Shown: in pieces, positions 35,287 to 44,540 of the stretch | Layout of the letters: each line of letters opens with the position of its first letter | Position numbering within the stretch: the first letter of the stretch is position 1 | Source: Oscillospiraceae bacterium | GTDB taxonomy: Bacteria; Bacillota; Clostridia; Oscillospirales; Oscillospiraceae | NCBI GenBank assembly: GCA_017519975.1 | Contig: JAFWRM010000013.1 | Span: forward strand, 1-64,000 | Direction of reading: 5' to 3' | Length of the DNA stretch: 64,000 nt | Made by a program: the position numbers and the translations under genes | The notes under the pieces: generated by a model | Seen by the model: the letters and a program-made list of their open reading frames with translations, nothing else | Database searches by the model: none | What the model was told of the DNA's origin: nothing

Positions 35287-36393
35287 GTGGCAGACAGAGG
35301 CTTTGAGGAATACCTGTTCCAGGCGGCCTGTCCGAACAACGAGATCCTCCGGGATGAAAAGGGGCGTCCGTCCTTCATGGTTTTCATTCCGAAATTCCGG
35401 ATGAATCAGGTGATCACCAACGGATCGGACCGCGTACATCCCGCGTTTATCGTGAACGGGAAAGAGCGGGAAGGCTTTTATATTTCCAAATATCAGAACA
35501 CGAAATGGGAAGGCGGCGCCTGCGCGCTGCCGGGGGAGGAGCCCTGGAACGACGTCGGATACGCCGGATCGTGGGAAGCCTGTGCGGCCAAGGGCCCCGG
35601 GTGGCATCTGACCACCTGTCAGGAATGGGGCGCTGTCGCCCTGTGGTGCAGGAGAAACGGCTTTCTTCCCTTTGGAAACAACGACCACGGAAAGGATAAG
35701 AGAGAGACGGCCTTCCGCGCCAGGCCGGCAGCCTGGGACGGGGAAGGCGCCAAATGGGTGCGTACCGGGACCGGCCCTCTGACCTGGACGCACGACGGCA
35801 CGACGGCCGGCATCTGGGACCTGAACGGGAACGTATCCGAGTGGGTCGCCGGCCTGCGGTTCGTGTTCGGGGAACTGCAGGTGCTGCCGGACAATGACGG
35901 CGCGGTCAGGTCCGTGGATCAGTCGCCGGGCTCCGCGGCGTGGCGGGCAATCGATGCGGCCACCGGGGCCTGGGTCATCCCCGACGGAAAGGGGACGACC
36001 CCGGGAACGGTGAAAGCCGACTACCGGGCGGAACCCTTCGACGTGGCCGGATGGGGATCCCGATGGGTGTTCACGGCCGACGATCCTCCGTCCAGAGCCG
36101 ACGCCCTCCGCCGATGCGACATGTCGTTCATCCAATGCGACGATACCGTCGGGCCGGAGGCGAGGGAACTTCTGTACGCGCTGGGGCTGATGTTCAACGA
36201 ACCGTACTTTGACACAAAGGAGCAGTACGCCTATCTGAACAACGGCGTGCCTGAGACCTTCATGTACCGCGGAGGCTACTGGGGGAGCGGCGCTTTTGCG
36301 GGCGTGTTCTGCTGGTCCGCCAGCTGGGGAAGAGACCACCCGTATGAGGGCAACGGGTTCCGATGCAGTTATATTTCTCCGGACTCCGTATAA
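35287..36393 (+). CDS. SUMF1/formylglycine-generating-enzyme-fold protein
   Basis: 368 aa from GTG at 35287 (GGGAGG seven bases upstream), 19 nt after the UroD-like gene. It has the SUMF1/C-type-lectin-like hallmarks: GIWDLNGNVSEWVAGL in the middle, and RGGYWGSGAFAGVFCWSASWG with NGFRCSYI at the C terminus. There is no signal peptide and no sulfatase in the window, so it is probably not an FGE. Family members also bind ligands or modify sulfur/thiol metabolites (EgtB, PvdO). Role here unknown. Confidence 0.75.
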   Translation: MADRGFEEYLFQAACPNNEILRDEKGRPSFMVFIPKFRMNQVITNGSDRVHPAFIVNGKEREGFYISKYQNTKWEGGACALPGEEPWNDVGYAGSWEACAAKGPGWHLTTCQEWGAVALWCRRNGFLPFGNNDHGKDKRETAFRARPAAWDGEGAKWVRTGTGPLTWTHDGTTAGIWDLNGNVSEWVAGLRFVFGELQVLPDNDGAVRSVDQSPGSAAWRAIDAATGAWVIPDGKGTTPGTVKADYRAEPFDVAGWGSRWVFTADDPPSRADALRRCDMSFIQCDDTVGPEARELLYALGLMFNEPYFDTKEQYAYLNNGVPETFMYRGGYWGSGAFAGVFCWSASWGRDHPYEGNGFRCSYISPDSV

Positions 36394-36472
36394 CACCGGC
36401 AGGGAAAGAGAATATAATATAGACAATGCAAAAGACTCAGGAAAAAGAGAAAAAGGAAAGGAAGGGTAGAAA

Positions 36473-37645
36473 GTGGGCTATTATCAGGAAAACTGCGTGT
36501 ATGAGCTGAAGCCTGAGGATCCGGATCTCGGCGACTTTCTGGCGCGGCCATGTTCGTATTTCCGCGGGGAAGCGAGCATGCCGGGGGCGACGTATCACGT
36601 CGGTTTTCAGACGTTTACGAAATCCGTGGACTTTGAAGAGCCGCATTTCCACATGGCTACGGACGAGTATCTGGTCTTTCTGGGAGCCAATGTTCCGGAC
36701 GTGTTTGATTTTGACGCCGTGATCGAGGTGGACATCGGCGAGGACCCGGACGACATGGAGACGATGCTCATCGACAAGGCCACCGTGGTGAAGATCCCGC
36801 CCTATTTCTGGCACGGACCCATCCGGTTCCGCATCAAGAATAAGCCGGTGATCTTCCAGCAGGCCTATTTTGACGGCACCTGGTCCAAGGTCACAAGAAA
36901 GCCGAAGGAGGGCGGCGGCTGGGATTATCTGTACGACGGAGACAACGTATACGGCGCGTACGACCGTCCGGGCGAGTGCTACAAGAAGATCAGCAAGGCC
37001 AATTACAAGGAATCCGACTATCCGGATTTCGAGCCGGACCGCAAGCGGAAATGGACGGGAAAATACGACTATCTGAAGTATGAGCTTCCCGAAATGGTCA
37101 CCTACTGGGGCGACTGGTGCATGAAGCCGCAGGCCTACATGCATGGGGACCACGATTTCCCGGGGTCCCATTACCACATCGGATTTCAGGTGTTTACCAA
37201 GTCCAATCTGATGGAAGTTCCCCATTTCCATTCCCACGCGGACGAGTATCTGGTATTCGTCGGACCGCATTATCCGGATATCTTTGATTTCGACGCTACG
37301 GTGACGATGTTCGTAGGCAAGGATCCGGACAACATGGAAAAGATCGTCGTGGACAAGCCGTGCGTCATAAGGATCCCGAAAGATACGTGGCACTGCCCCA
37401 TCTACTTCGATCTGAGGAAGCCCGTGATGTTCCAGGCCACCTGGCTGGACGGCATCTGGCACAAGATCCTCCGCAGGGAAAAGCCGGACGGCGGCTGGGA
37501 GTACTATTACGAGGGGGACAACATCCGGCGCTGCCGTCTGGATCCTGAAAAATGGTGCAACATCTGCGGCAAATGCTTTGTCGGTCTGAACGAGACCTCC
37601 TTCGAGGAGGGAAAGAGCCAGGTGAAACCCGACTGGGCGGAATAA
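36473..37645 (+). CDS. Bicupin with C-terminal Cys4 motif (family member A)
   Basis: 390 aa, GTG start behind AAGGAAGG. Two homologous cupin-like domains. Domain 1 (about 24-140) has candidate metal ligands His58, His60, Glu65 and His114 (PHFHMATDEYLVFLG, FWHGP). Domain 2 (about 218-332) repeats this with His251, His253, Glu258 and His307 (PHFHSHADEYLVFVG, TWHCP). The C terminus carries Cys354, Cys362, Cys365 and Cys368 (C-x7-C-x2-C-x2-C, core CNICGKC). It is the only two-domain member in which both sites look intact. A consensus TATAAT at 36413-36418 suggests an extra internal promoter. No signal peptide, so cytoplasmic. I do not recognise a named family; an enzymatic role on a small imported molecule is inferred from the neighbouring importer. 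Confidence 0.8.
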   Translation: MGYYQENCVYELKPEDPDLGDFLARPCSYFRGEASMPGATYHVGFQTFTKSVDFEEPHFHMATDEYLVFLGANVPDVFDFDAVIEVDIGEDPDDMETMLIDKATVVKIPPYFWHGPIRFRIKNKPVIFQQAYFDGTWSKVTRKPKEGGGWDYLYDGDNVYGAYDRPGECYKKISKANYKESDYPDFEPDRKRKWTGKYDYLKYELPEMVTYWGDWCMKPQAYMHGDHDFPGSHYHIGFQVFTKSNLMEVPHFHSHADEYLVFVGPHYPDIFDFDATVTMFVGKDPDNMEKIVVDKPCVIRIPKDTWHCPIYFDLRKPVMFQATWLDGIWHKILRREKPDGGWEYYYEGDNIRRCRLDPEKWCNICGKCFVGLNETSFEEGKSQVKPDWAE

Positions 37646-37682
37646 CAGGAAGGGACCTTCACGGAAGGGAGGAAACAAGTAA

Positions 37683-38684
37683 GTGCTGAAATACATAGGA
37701 AAAAGACTTCTCATGCTGATCCCTACGATGCTGGGCATCGCTCTCGTGGTCCTGATCATCATCGATCTGACCCCGGGCGATCCGGCCCGTGTGCTGCTGG
37801 GCACGAACGCGACGGAGGAGCAGGTAGAGGAACTGCGTGAGGAGCTGGGGCTGAACAAGCCGTTCCTGGTGCGTTACTGGGAGTTTGTCAAGAACGTTTG
37901 CCAGGGCAATTTCGGAAGCTCCATCATGACCCAGCGGCCGGTGTTCAGCGAGATGCTGATGAGGTTCCGGTACACGCTGGTCCTGGTGGTTTTCGGAACG
38001 ATATTCTCAACGATCCTGGGAATCCCCATTGGGATCTACGCAGCCAACCACACCCACACATGGAAGGACAGTCTGGCGATCTTCCTGTCGCTGATCTGCG
38101 TATCGATGCCCAGTTTCTGGTTCGCGCTGCTGATGATACGATTCTTTGGAGTCAAGCTTCAGTGGCTGCCGATCTCGGGCATTGAGGACTGGAAGGGCTG
38201 GATCCTGCCGTGCGTGGCGATGGCGCTCGGCCTGATGGCCCTCATCGCCCGTCAGATGCGTTCGGACATGCTGGAGGTTCTGAGGCAGGACTACATCACC
38301 ACGGCGCGGTCCAAGGGCCTGAGTGAAAGGAAGGTCGTGTACCGTCACGCGCTGAAGAACGCGATCATCCCCGTCATCATGGTCATCGGCGGCGTGTTCG
38401 GTTCATCCCTGGGCGGTTCGCTGATCACGGAGGTGATCTTCTCCATCCCCGGCCTTGGGCAGTACATCATGACGGGACTGAACAACCGTGACTATCCGGT
38501 CATCCAGAGCGGGATACTGATCATTTCCACATTGTTTGCGATCATCATTCTGATCGTCGACGTGGTCTTCGCCCTGGTCGACCCGAGGATCCGGTCGCAG
38601 TACACGAGAAGAAAAAAGAACAAAGGAGGGAAATCTGATGACGGAACAGGCAAAGAAGCCAAAAAAGCAAACGCGACTGCATGA
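37683..38684 (+). CDS. dppB: Dipeptide/oligopeptide-type ABC permease, DppB-like
   Basis: 333 aa, GTG start behind GGGAGG. Six membrane segments with the DppB N terminus (LKYIGKRLLMLIPTMLGI) and the EAA-type loop (ARSKGLSERKVVYRHALKNA). Partner of the DppC-like permease. The Dpp/Opp/Nik class imports peptides, nickel chelates and also sugars or opine-like compounds. Since the operon encodes no peptidase and two bicupins, the substrate may not be a peptide. Confidence 0.93.
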   Translation: MLKYIGKRLLMLIPTMLGIALVVLIIIDLTPGDPARVLLGTNATEEQVEELREELGLNKPFLVRYWEFVKNVCQGNFGSSIMTQRPVFSEMLMRFRYTLVLVVFGTIFSTILGIPIGIYAANHTHTWKDSLAIFLSLICVSMPSFWFALLMIRFFGVKLQWLPISGIEDWKGWILPCVAMALGLMALIARQMRSDMLEVLRQDYITTARSKGLSERKVVYRHALKNAIIPVIMVIGGVFGSSLGGSLITEVIFSIPGLGQYIMTGLNNRDYPVIQSGILIISTLFAIIILIVDVVFALVDPRIRSQYTRRKKNKGGKSDDGTGKEAKKANATA

Positions 38685-39507
38685 GATCTGGGTGCAGCTG
38701 AAAAGAAACAAGCTGGCCGTTGTTTCCATGTTCGTCCTGATCGCCCTCGTCCTCGTGGCCATACTGGCACCGGTGCTTGCCCCGTATTATTATGACGAGC
38801 AGAACGTGGCGAACAAATACGCTCCGCCGAGTGCCGAGCATCTTCTCGGAACGGATAAGCTGGGACGCGATATTCTCAGCCGTCTGATCTATGGGACCCG
38901 GGCGTCTCTAACCATGGGCATCGTAGCCGTGCTGATCGGAGGCCTGATCGGGATCTTGATCGGAGCCATATCCGGTTATTACGGCAACTGGGTGGACAAT
39001 CTGATGATGCGTCTGCTGGACATCTATCAGGCCATCCCCATGTTCCTGCTGTGCGTGGCGCTGGCTGCCATCCTCGGCGCCAGTCTCAGAAACGCCATTA
39101 TCGCGCTTGGCCTTGGCATTGTGCCGGGCTACGCCCGCATCATGAGGGCGTCCGTCATGACGGTCAGGGAAACGGAGTACATCGAGTCGGCCAAATCCAT
39201 CAACTGCGGTGTATTCCGCATCATTACCAAGCACATCATCCCGAACGCCATCGGGCCCATGATCGTTCAGCTCACCATGGGCGTCGGCAGCTGCATCCTT
39301 TCCGGCGCCGCCCTGAGTTACATCGGTCTGGGCGTACAGCCGCCCACGCCTGAGTGGGGCTCCATGATCTCCGAGGCAAGGGCCGTGATGAGGCAGTATC
39401 CGACCCACGCCATCTATCCGGGCATCTGCATCATGATCGCGGTGCTGGCCTGCAACCTGCTGGGCGACGGTCTGCGTGACGCGCTGGATCCGCGGCTGAA
39501 GAACTGA
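38638..39507 (+). CDS. dppC: Dipeptide/oligopeptide-type ABC permease, DppC-like
   Basis: 289 aa, overlapping dppB by 47 nt with AAAGGAGG before its ATG. An OppC-type N-terminal helix (KRNKLAVVSMFVLIALVLVA) is followed by the HLLGTDKLGRDILSRLIYG motif and the EAA loop (ESAKSINCGVFRIITKHIIPN). The heterodimer with the DppB-like protein forms the channel. Confidence 0.93.
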   Translation: MTEQAKKPKKQTRLHEIWVQLKRNKLAVVSMFVLIALVLVAILAPVLAPYYYDEQNVANKYAPPSAEHLLGTDKLGRDILSRLIYGTRASLTMGIVAVLIGGLIGILIGAISGYYGNWVDNLMMRLLDIYQAIPMFLLCVALAAILGASLRNAIIALGLGIVPGYARIMRASVMTVRETEYIESAKSINCGVFRIITKHIIPNAIGPMIVQLTMGVGSCILSGAALSYIGLGVQPPTPEWGSMISEARAVMRQYPTHAIYPGICIMIAVLACNLLGDGLRDALDPRLKN

Positions 39508-39517
39508 GGTGGGAGAT

Positions 39518-40489
39518 ATGGCGGAAAAACTGCTTGAAATCAAGAATCTGTCGGTCGAATATCATTCCGACGAGGACATCCTGTACGCGGTCAACAACGT
39601 GAATCTGACCCTGGAACCCGGGGAAACGCTTGGCCTTGTCGGCGAGACCGGCGCGGGAAAGACGACCATTGCAAAGAGCATCATGCGTATCCTGCCTGCC
39701 GCCCAGGCGGAGATCACCTCCGGTGAGATCCTGTACCGCGGGGAAAATCTGCTGGCTCTGAAGGAAAAGGAGATGCAGAAGGTCCGCGGAAACAAGATCG
39801 CCATGATCTTCCAGGACCCCATGACGGCCCTGAACCCGGTGGAGACCGTCGGCTATCAGATCGCGGAGGCCATCAAAAGGCACAATAAGATCAGCCGCAA
39901 CGAGGCGGCAGACCGGGCCGGCGACATGCTGGAGATGGTGGGCATCCCCAGAGAGCGTCTGGGAGAATATCCCCATCAGTTCTCCGGCGGGATGAAGCAG
40001 CGCGTGGTCATCGCCATGGCGCTGGCCTGCAATCCGGAACTGCTGCTGGCCGATGAACCTACGACGGCGCTGGACGTGACGATCCAGGCCCAGGTGCTGG
40101 ACATGATGCGCGGCCTGAAGGAGAAGCTGGGCACATCCGTTATCCTGATCACCCACGACTTCGGCGTCGTGGCGGACTTCTGCACGGCGGTAGCCGTGAC
40201 CTATGCGGGAGAGATCATCGAACGCGGATCCGTGGACCGCATCTTCAACAATCCTCAGCATCCCTATACGCAGGGCCTGTTCAACTCGCTGCCGAGTCTT
40301 GAAGCTACGTCCCGGAGGCTGAAGCCCATCAAGGGCCTGATGCCGGATCCGACGGCGCTGCCGCCCGGATGCCGGTTCTGCGAACGGTGTGAATACGCCA
40401 CGGAGGAATGCGCGAAGAAGGCGCCGGAGATCTATGAGGTCGAACCCGGCCACACCGTAAAGTGTTTCAGAGCAAGGAGGGATGACTGA
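39518..40489 (+). CDS. dppD: Dipeptide/oligopeptide-type ABC ATPase, DppD-like
   Basis: 323 aa from ATG at 39518. Walker A GETGAGKTT, signature FSGGMKQRVVIAMAL, Walker B LLADEPTTALD, switch His in ITHDFG. The C-terminal extension has the family Cys cluster (GCRFCERCEYATEECAKK), known as a possible iron-sulfur site in this ATPase class. The stop overlaps the next start (TGATG). Confidence 0.93.
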   Translation: MAEKLLEIKNLSVEYHSDEDILYAVNNVNLTLEPGETLGLVGETGAGKTTIAKSIMRILPAAQAEITSGEILYRGENLLALKEKEMQKVRGNKIAMIFQDPMTALNPVETVGYQIAEAIKRHNKISRNEAADRAGDMLEMVGIPRERLGEYPHQFSGGMKQRVVIAMALACNPELLLADEPTTALDVTIQAQVLDMMRGLKEKLGTSVILITHDFGVVADFCTAVAVTYAGEIIERGSVDRIFNNPQHPYTQGLFNSLPSLEATSRRLKPIKGLMPDPTALPPGCRFCERCEYATEECAKKAPEIYEVEPGHTVKCFRARRDD

Positions 40490-41457
40490 TGGCACCTCTG
40501 CTTGAAGTTCACAATCTGAAAAAGTACTTTAAGACCAAGGCGGGCCCGCTGCACGCGGTAGACGACGTGACCTTCACGCTGGACACCGGAAAGACGCTGG
40601 GCGTGGTTGGTGAATCCGGCTGCGGAAAATCCACGCTGGGCCGTACCCTGCTGCATCTTACGGACGTTACCGATGGGAAGATCTTCTTTGAGGGGGAGGA
40701 TATCACCTATCCCTCCCGTTCCAAGCTGAAGAAGCTGAGAGAGCAGATGCAGATCATCTTCCAGGACCCCTTCTCCTCTCTCGACCCGCGCATGACGGTG
40801 GGAGAGGCCATCATGGAGCCGCTGAAGATGCGCGGCGGCATGTCCAAGGCGGACATGCAGGCCAAGACGAAGGAACTGATGGACACCGTGGGACTGGCGG
40901 CCCGTTTCGAGCATTCCTACCCGCATGAGCTCGACGGCGGACGCCGGCAGCGCATCGGCATCGCGCGGGCGCTGTCTCTGGATCCGAAGTTCATCGTCTG
41001 TGACGAGCCGGTGTCCGCGCTGGACGTTTCCATCCAGGCCCAGGTCATCAACCTGATGCTGGACCTTCAGGAGGAGCGCGGCTTTGCGTACATGTTCGTT
41101 ACCCACGACCTGTCCGTCGTCAAATATATTTCCGATGAGATCATGGTCATGTACCTGGGGCAGATGGTGGAAAAGGCGCCTTCGGACGAGCTGTTCGCCA
41201 ATACGCTGCATCCTTATTCCAAGGCGCTGCTCTCGGCCATCCCGATCCCCAAATATCCCAACAATACCAAGCGCATCCTGATCGAGGGAGAGATCACGTC
41301 CCCGATCAACCCCAAGCCCGGCTGCCGCTTTGCGGCCAGATGCCGGTATGCATGTGAAGCCTGCAGTCAGCCGCAGAAGCTGGAGGAGTATACCCCCGGC
41401 CATTATGTGGCTTGCTGTCGGTATAAAGAACTCATCAACATAAAGGAGGAAATGTAA
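40489..41457 (+). CDS. dppF: Dipeptide/oligopeptide-type ABC ATPase, DppF-like
   Basis: 322 aa. Walker A GESGCGKST, signature region HELDGGRRQRIGIARAL (the LDGGR variant is common in this subfamily), Walker B FIVCDEPVSALD. The C-terminal GCRFAARCRYACEAC cluster is as in DppD. The binding-protein gene follows after a single base. Confidence 0.93.
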   Translation: MAPLLEVHNLKKYFKTKAGPLHAVDDVTFTLDTGKTLGVVGESGCGKSTLGRTLLHLTDVTDGKIFFEGEDITYPSRSKLKKLREQMQIIFQDPFSSLDPRMTVGEAIMEPLKMRGGMSKADMQAKTKELMDTVGLAARFEHSYPHELDGGRRQRIGIARALSLDPKFIVCDEPVSALDVSIQAQVINLMLDLQEERGFAYMFVTHDLSVVKYISDEIMVMYLGQMVEKAPSDELFANTLHPYSKALLSAIPIPKYPNNTKRILIEGEITSPINPKPGCRFAARCRYACEACSQPQKLEEYTPGHYVACCRYKELINIKEEM

Positions 41458-41458
41458 G

Positions 41459-43096
41459 ATGAAAAGAACCGTGAAGATCCTTGCGCTGCTGATGGCGCTG
41501 GCGATGGTCTTCGGCATGCTGGCCGGCTGCGGCGGAGGCAGCAAGACGCCGGACGCCGCCCCGTCCGGCGACGAAGGAAAGAAAGACGAAGCGCCCGCGG
41601 ATTCCGGACTGAACGTCAGAGACGTAACGGAAGATCAGGCCAAGGAAGATGTAACGAAGGATGAGGACACCAACGAGACCCGTACCCTGAACATCTCCCT
41701 GTCCGACGACTGCGGAACCCTGAACCCCATGGCCTCCCAGGGCTCCTTCGTGAGCGTTACCTACGCTTTCTATGAGCCCCTGTGGGATTATCTGCCCAGC
41801 GGTGAACGCGTATGGCTGCTGGCCACCAGCTATGAGCCGGTGAACGAGACGCAGTACAAGCTGACCCTGCGTGAAGGAGTCAAGTTTGCCAACGGCAACG
41901 ACTTTACCGCGGAAGACGTGCTGTTCACCATGAAGCTGTGCGCCGAGGATCCCCGCTTCTATCTGAACGTCAAGGCCATCGACCTGGAGAAAACCTGTGT
42001 CACCGGCAAGTATACGATGGACGTGTACTACACCAACTACGACGTGACGCAGGAACCCAACATGCTCCAGATGCTGATCTATGACGAGGAGTCCTACGAT
42101 CCCGAATACATGTCCAACCACACCATCGGCACCGGCAAGTACATCGTGACCGACTACGTTGTCAACAGCCACATCACCGCCGAGAGGAACGAAAACTACT
42201 GGGGCGACAAGGCCAACATCAAGACCATCAACTTCAAGGTCATCGGTGAGGCTGCCCAGATCATCAACGCCATCGAGACCGGAGACATCGACGTCGCCTC
42301 CGTCGTTTCCGTTGCGGACGCCGACTATGTCAAGAGCCTGGGCTACACGCTGGATACCAGATGGGGCGGATACTGCAACACCGCGTATCTGAGCTTCCAT
42401 GGCGCGCTGGCTTCCAAGGACGCCCGTTGGGCCGTTGCCTACGCGTTTGACCGTGAATCCATGAATCTGGCCATGTATAACGGCCTGTCCACCTATCCGG
42501 ATCACCCCGTTTCCGATCATATGATCGACTTCCAGGAAGGCTTCCGCGATCTGACAGATTATTATGTGGAAGGATACAACCTGGAGAAGGCCAAGGAGTA
42601 TGCTGAGAAGTCCGGCCTTGTGGGTCAGACGCTGAAGATCATCACCAACGGCAACGAGACCTACAACGATGCCGCGCAGATCCTGAAGAACAGCCTGCAT
42701 CAGATCGGCGTGGAAGCTACCATCACTCCTCTGGATCAGGCGACCTACTTCAGCTCCCTGATGGATGCGAGCGGATTCGATATCGGCTTCTACTTTGTGT
42801 CCAGCCCGAGCATGCTGGCTTCCGACGTCATTGCCAACTATCCTGACTTTGTGCCGCTGGATTGGACGGGACCGGAGCACGACGAGTTCTCCGAAATCGC
42901 CCACGCCTGCGTCCACGAGTTTGACGAGGCCAAGCGCGCCGAGCTGCTGTCTGAGGCCATGGTGAAGTTCGCCGACGCCTGCATGTGGGTGCCCGTGAAC
43001 GAGTCCCTGGCTCTCCGCGGCTGGGATTCCGACGTTGCCAACGTCGTTTACATGCTGGCCGGCAACTGCGACTACGGTCAGATCACCTTCAAGTAA
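41459..43096 (+). CDS. dppA: Extracellular solute-binding lipoprotein (Dpp/Opp family 5)
   Basis: 545 aa, lipoprotein signal with lipobox LAGC (Cys24) and an acidic linker, then a family-5 binding fold (LNISLSDDCGTLNPMASQG, YKLTLREGVKFANGNDFTAEDVLF, WAVAYAFDRESM). Membrane-anchored receptor of the adjacent importer. The usual peptide-backbone contacts cannot be judged by eye, so the ligand is open. A hairpin after the stop probably raises transcript stability relative to the downstream bicupin gene. Confidence 0.9.
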   Translation: MKRTVKILALLMALAMVFGMLAGCGGGSKTPDAAPSGDEGKKDEAPADSGLNVRDVTEDQAKEDVTKDEDTNETRTLNISLSDDCGTLNPMASQGSFVSVTYAFYEPLWDYLPSGERVWLLATSYEPVNETQYKLTLREGVKFANGNDFTAEDVLFTMKLCAEDPRFYLNVKAIDLEKTCVTGKYTMDVYYTNYDVTQEPNMLQMLIYDEESYDPEYMSNHTIGTGKYIVTDYVVNSHITAERNENYWGDKANIKTINFKVIGEAAQIINAIETGDIDVASVVSVADADYVKSLGYTLDTRWGGYCNTAYLSFHGALASKDARWAVAYAFDRESMNLAMYNGLSTYPDHPVSDHMIDFQEGFRDLTDYYVEGYNLEKAKEYAEKSGLVGQTLKIITNGNETYNDAAQILKNSLHQIGVEATITPLDQATYFSSLMDASGFDIGFYFVSSPSMLASDVIANYPDFVPLDWTGPEHDEFSEIAHACVHEFDEAKRAELLSEAMVKFADACMWVPVNESLALRGWDSDVANVVYMLAGNCDYGQITFK

Positions 43097-43129
43097 CAGG
43101 TTAAGAAGAGCATAGACGACAGTCAGCGA

Positions 43130-43153
43130 CCGGGAGCCCGAAAGGGCTCCCGG
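43130..43153 (+). terminator. Hairpin after the Dpp-type binding-protein gene
   Basis: CCGGGAGCCC, GAAA tetraloop, GGGCTCCCGG; no T-run. More likely a stabilising or attenuating hairpin than a full terminator, since bicupin B follows 33 nt later without its own promoter. Confidence 0.6.
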
Positions 43154-43185
43154 CATTGACAGGCATTTGCTGGAAAGGAAGAAAC

Positions 43186-44469
43186 ATGGCGAAAAAGTAT
43201 GAGAATATGATCCATGTGTTTGAGCCGGAAGACGCCTCCTTCGGCGAATGGAGCAACAGCCCGCAGTTCTATCTGCACGGAGAAAAGGCCATTCCCGGCA
43301 GCAATCTGACCGCCGGGTTCCAGGTCATCAAGGGTCCTGTAGTGCTGGAGGACGAACCCATCTGCCACCGTGAAGAGGAAACGATGTTCTTCCTCGGAGC
43401 ACAGCTTCCGGACGTGTTCTCCTCATTTGACGCGGAGATCCATTTCTACATGGGGCCCTCGCTGGACCGACTGGAGAAGATCGTTATCACGGAACCGACG
43501 GCCGTCCGCGTCCCCAAAGATTACTGGCACGGCCCGCTGAAATTTGTCCGGGTGGATAAGCCCATTCTCTTCCAGGCGGCAATGTTCACAGGCAAGCCCG
43601 GATATCTCAAGAAAGTTCAGACGTCGGACGGAGAGCTGACCGAGTTCATTGAAGGGGAAGCCCACCGCAAGCCCCATGAGGGCGAGAGAAAATCCGTTCC
43701 CTGGACCGTCGTGAACGAGGACGGCGTGGAGCAGTATACCGATACCGGTGCCTACGATGAAAGCAAGGCGCCTTACTGGGAGGATTGCGTCCGGGTCCCC
43801 GGCTATACGCCCATCTACTACTCAGACGCTACGACGCTGAAAGCACCCAAGCCCGAACTGTCCCGGGATATCGCCAAGAGCGTTCTTGCCTTCCCGAAGG
43901 AAGTCACCGACTGGGGCGACTGGATGCCGAACCCCAAGGTCTATCTGAGAGGACAGACCTACATGGAGGACGCCCAGTATCATATCGGCTGGCAGGTATT
44001 TACCGGAGCCAACGACATGGAGGAGCCTCATTTCCACCAGGGCAAGGACGAGTATCTGTTCTTCATGGGCGCCAACCCCATGGATCCTACGGAGTTCGAC
44101 GCATCTATCGACATCATGATCGGAGACGATCCGGATCATATGGAGAGCTATCACATCGACAGACCGTCCGTGATCCGCTTCCCGCCCAACGTGTGGCACT
44201 GCCCGATCAAGTTCCGCAGCATGAAAAAGCCGCTTATGTTCCAGGCGGCGTTCCAGGACGGCGTATGGGGGACCATCACCCGCTCGAAGGGGCCGGAGGG
44301 AGCTTCCCAGAAGCAGTATTTCAGCCGGAAGTACACCTACGATTACATGGGCGACAACGTCCGCCGCTGCAAGTTCAATGAGGACAAGGTCTGCATCATC
44401 TGCGGCAAGTGCTTCCCGAAGTTCGACGAACTGATGAAGGAAGACAATGAGAAGGCCAAGCAGGGCTGA
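43186..44469 (+). CDS. Bicupin with C-terminal Cys4 motif (family member B)
   Basis: 427 aa from ATG at 43186 (AAAGGAAG upstream). Domain 1 (about 25-135) has lost ligands: at the HxH...E motif it reads PICHREEETMFF, so the first His is Ile59, His61 remains, the Glu position is Thr66, and His115 is kept. Domain 2 (about 247-362) is intact: His282, His284, Glu289, His338 (PHFHQGKDEYLFFMG, VWHCP). A linker insertion (about 140-240) makes it longer than A. The C-terminal Cys395, Cys403, Cys406 and Cys409 keep the C-x7-C-x2-C-x2-C spacing. Last gene of the operon; A and B may act as a pair. Confidence 0.8.
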   Translation: MAKKYENMIHVFEPEDASFGEWSNSPQFYLHGEKAIPGSNLTAGFQVIKGPVVLEDEPICHREEETMFFLGAQLPDVFSSFDAEIHFYMGPSLDRLEKIVITEPTAVRVPKDYWHGPLKFVRVDKPILFQAAMFTGKPGYLKKVQTSDGELTEFIEGEAHRKPHEGERKSVPWTVVNEDGVEQYTDTGAYDESKAPYWEDCVRVPGYTPIYYSDATTLKAPKPELSRDIAKSVLAFPKEVTDWGDWMPNPKVYLRGQTYMEDAQYHIGWQVFTGANDMEEPHFHQGKDEYLFFMGANPMDPTEFDASIDIMIGDDPDHMESYHIDRPSVIRFPPNVWHCPIKFRSMKKPLMFQAAFQDGVWGTITRSKGPEGASQKQYFSRKYTYDYMGDNVRRCKFNEDKVCIICGKCFPKFDELMKEDNEKAKQG

Positions 44470-44499
44470 TAATACTATAGGAACCAGTTTCGAGATACA

Positions 44500-44540
44500 G
44501 ATGCCGGGTGCCGATCAAGCGGTGCCCGGCATCCTGTTTT
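44500..44540 (+). terminator. Terminator of the UroD-Dpp-bicupin operon
   Basis: A 13-bp stem with two G-U pairs (44500-44512 with 44521-44533) followed by CTGTTTT. Confidence 0.75.

Noticed and set aside
41435..43156. 573-residue minus-strand frame opposite the Dpp-type binding protein
   Set aside because: Val/Gly/His-rich antisense shadow; the lipoprotein on the plus strand has signal, lipobox and fold motifs.
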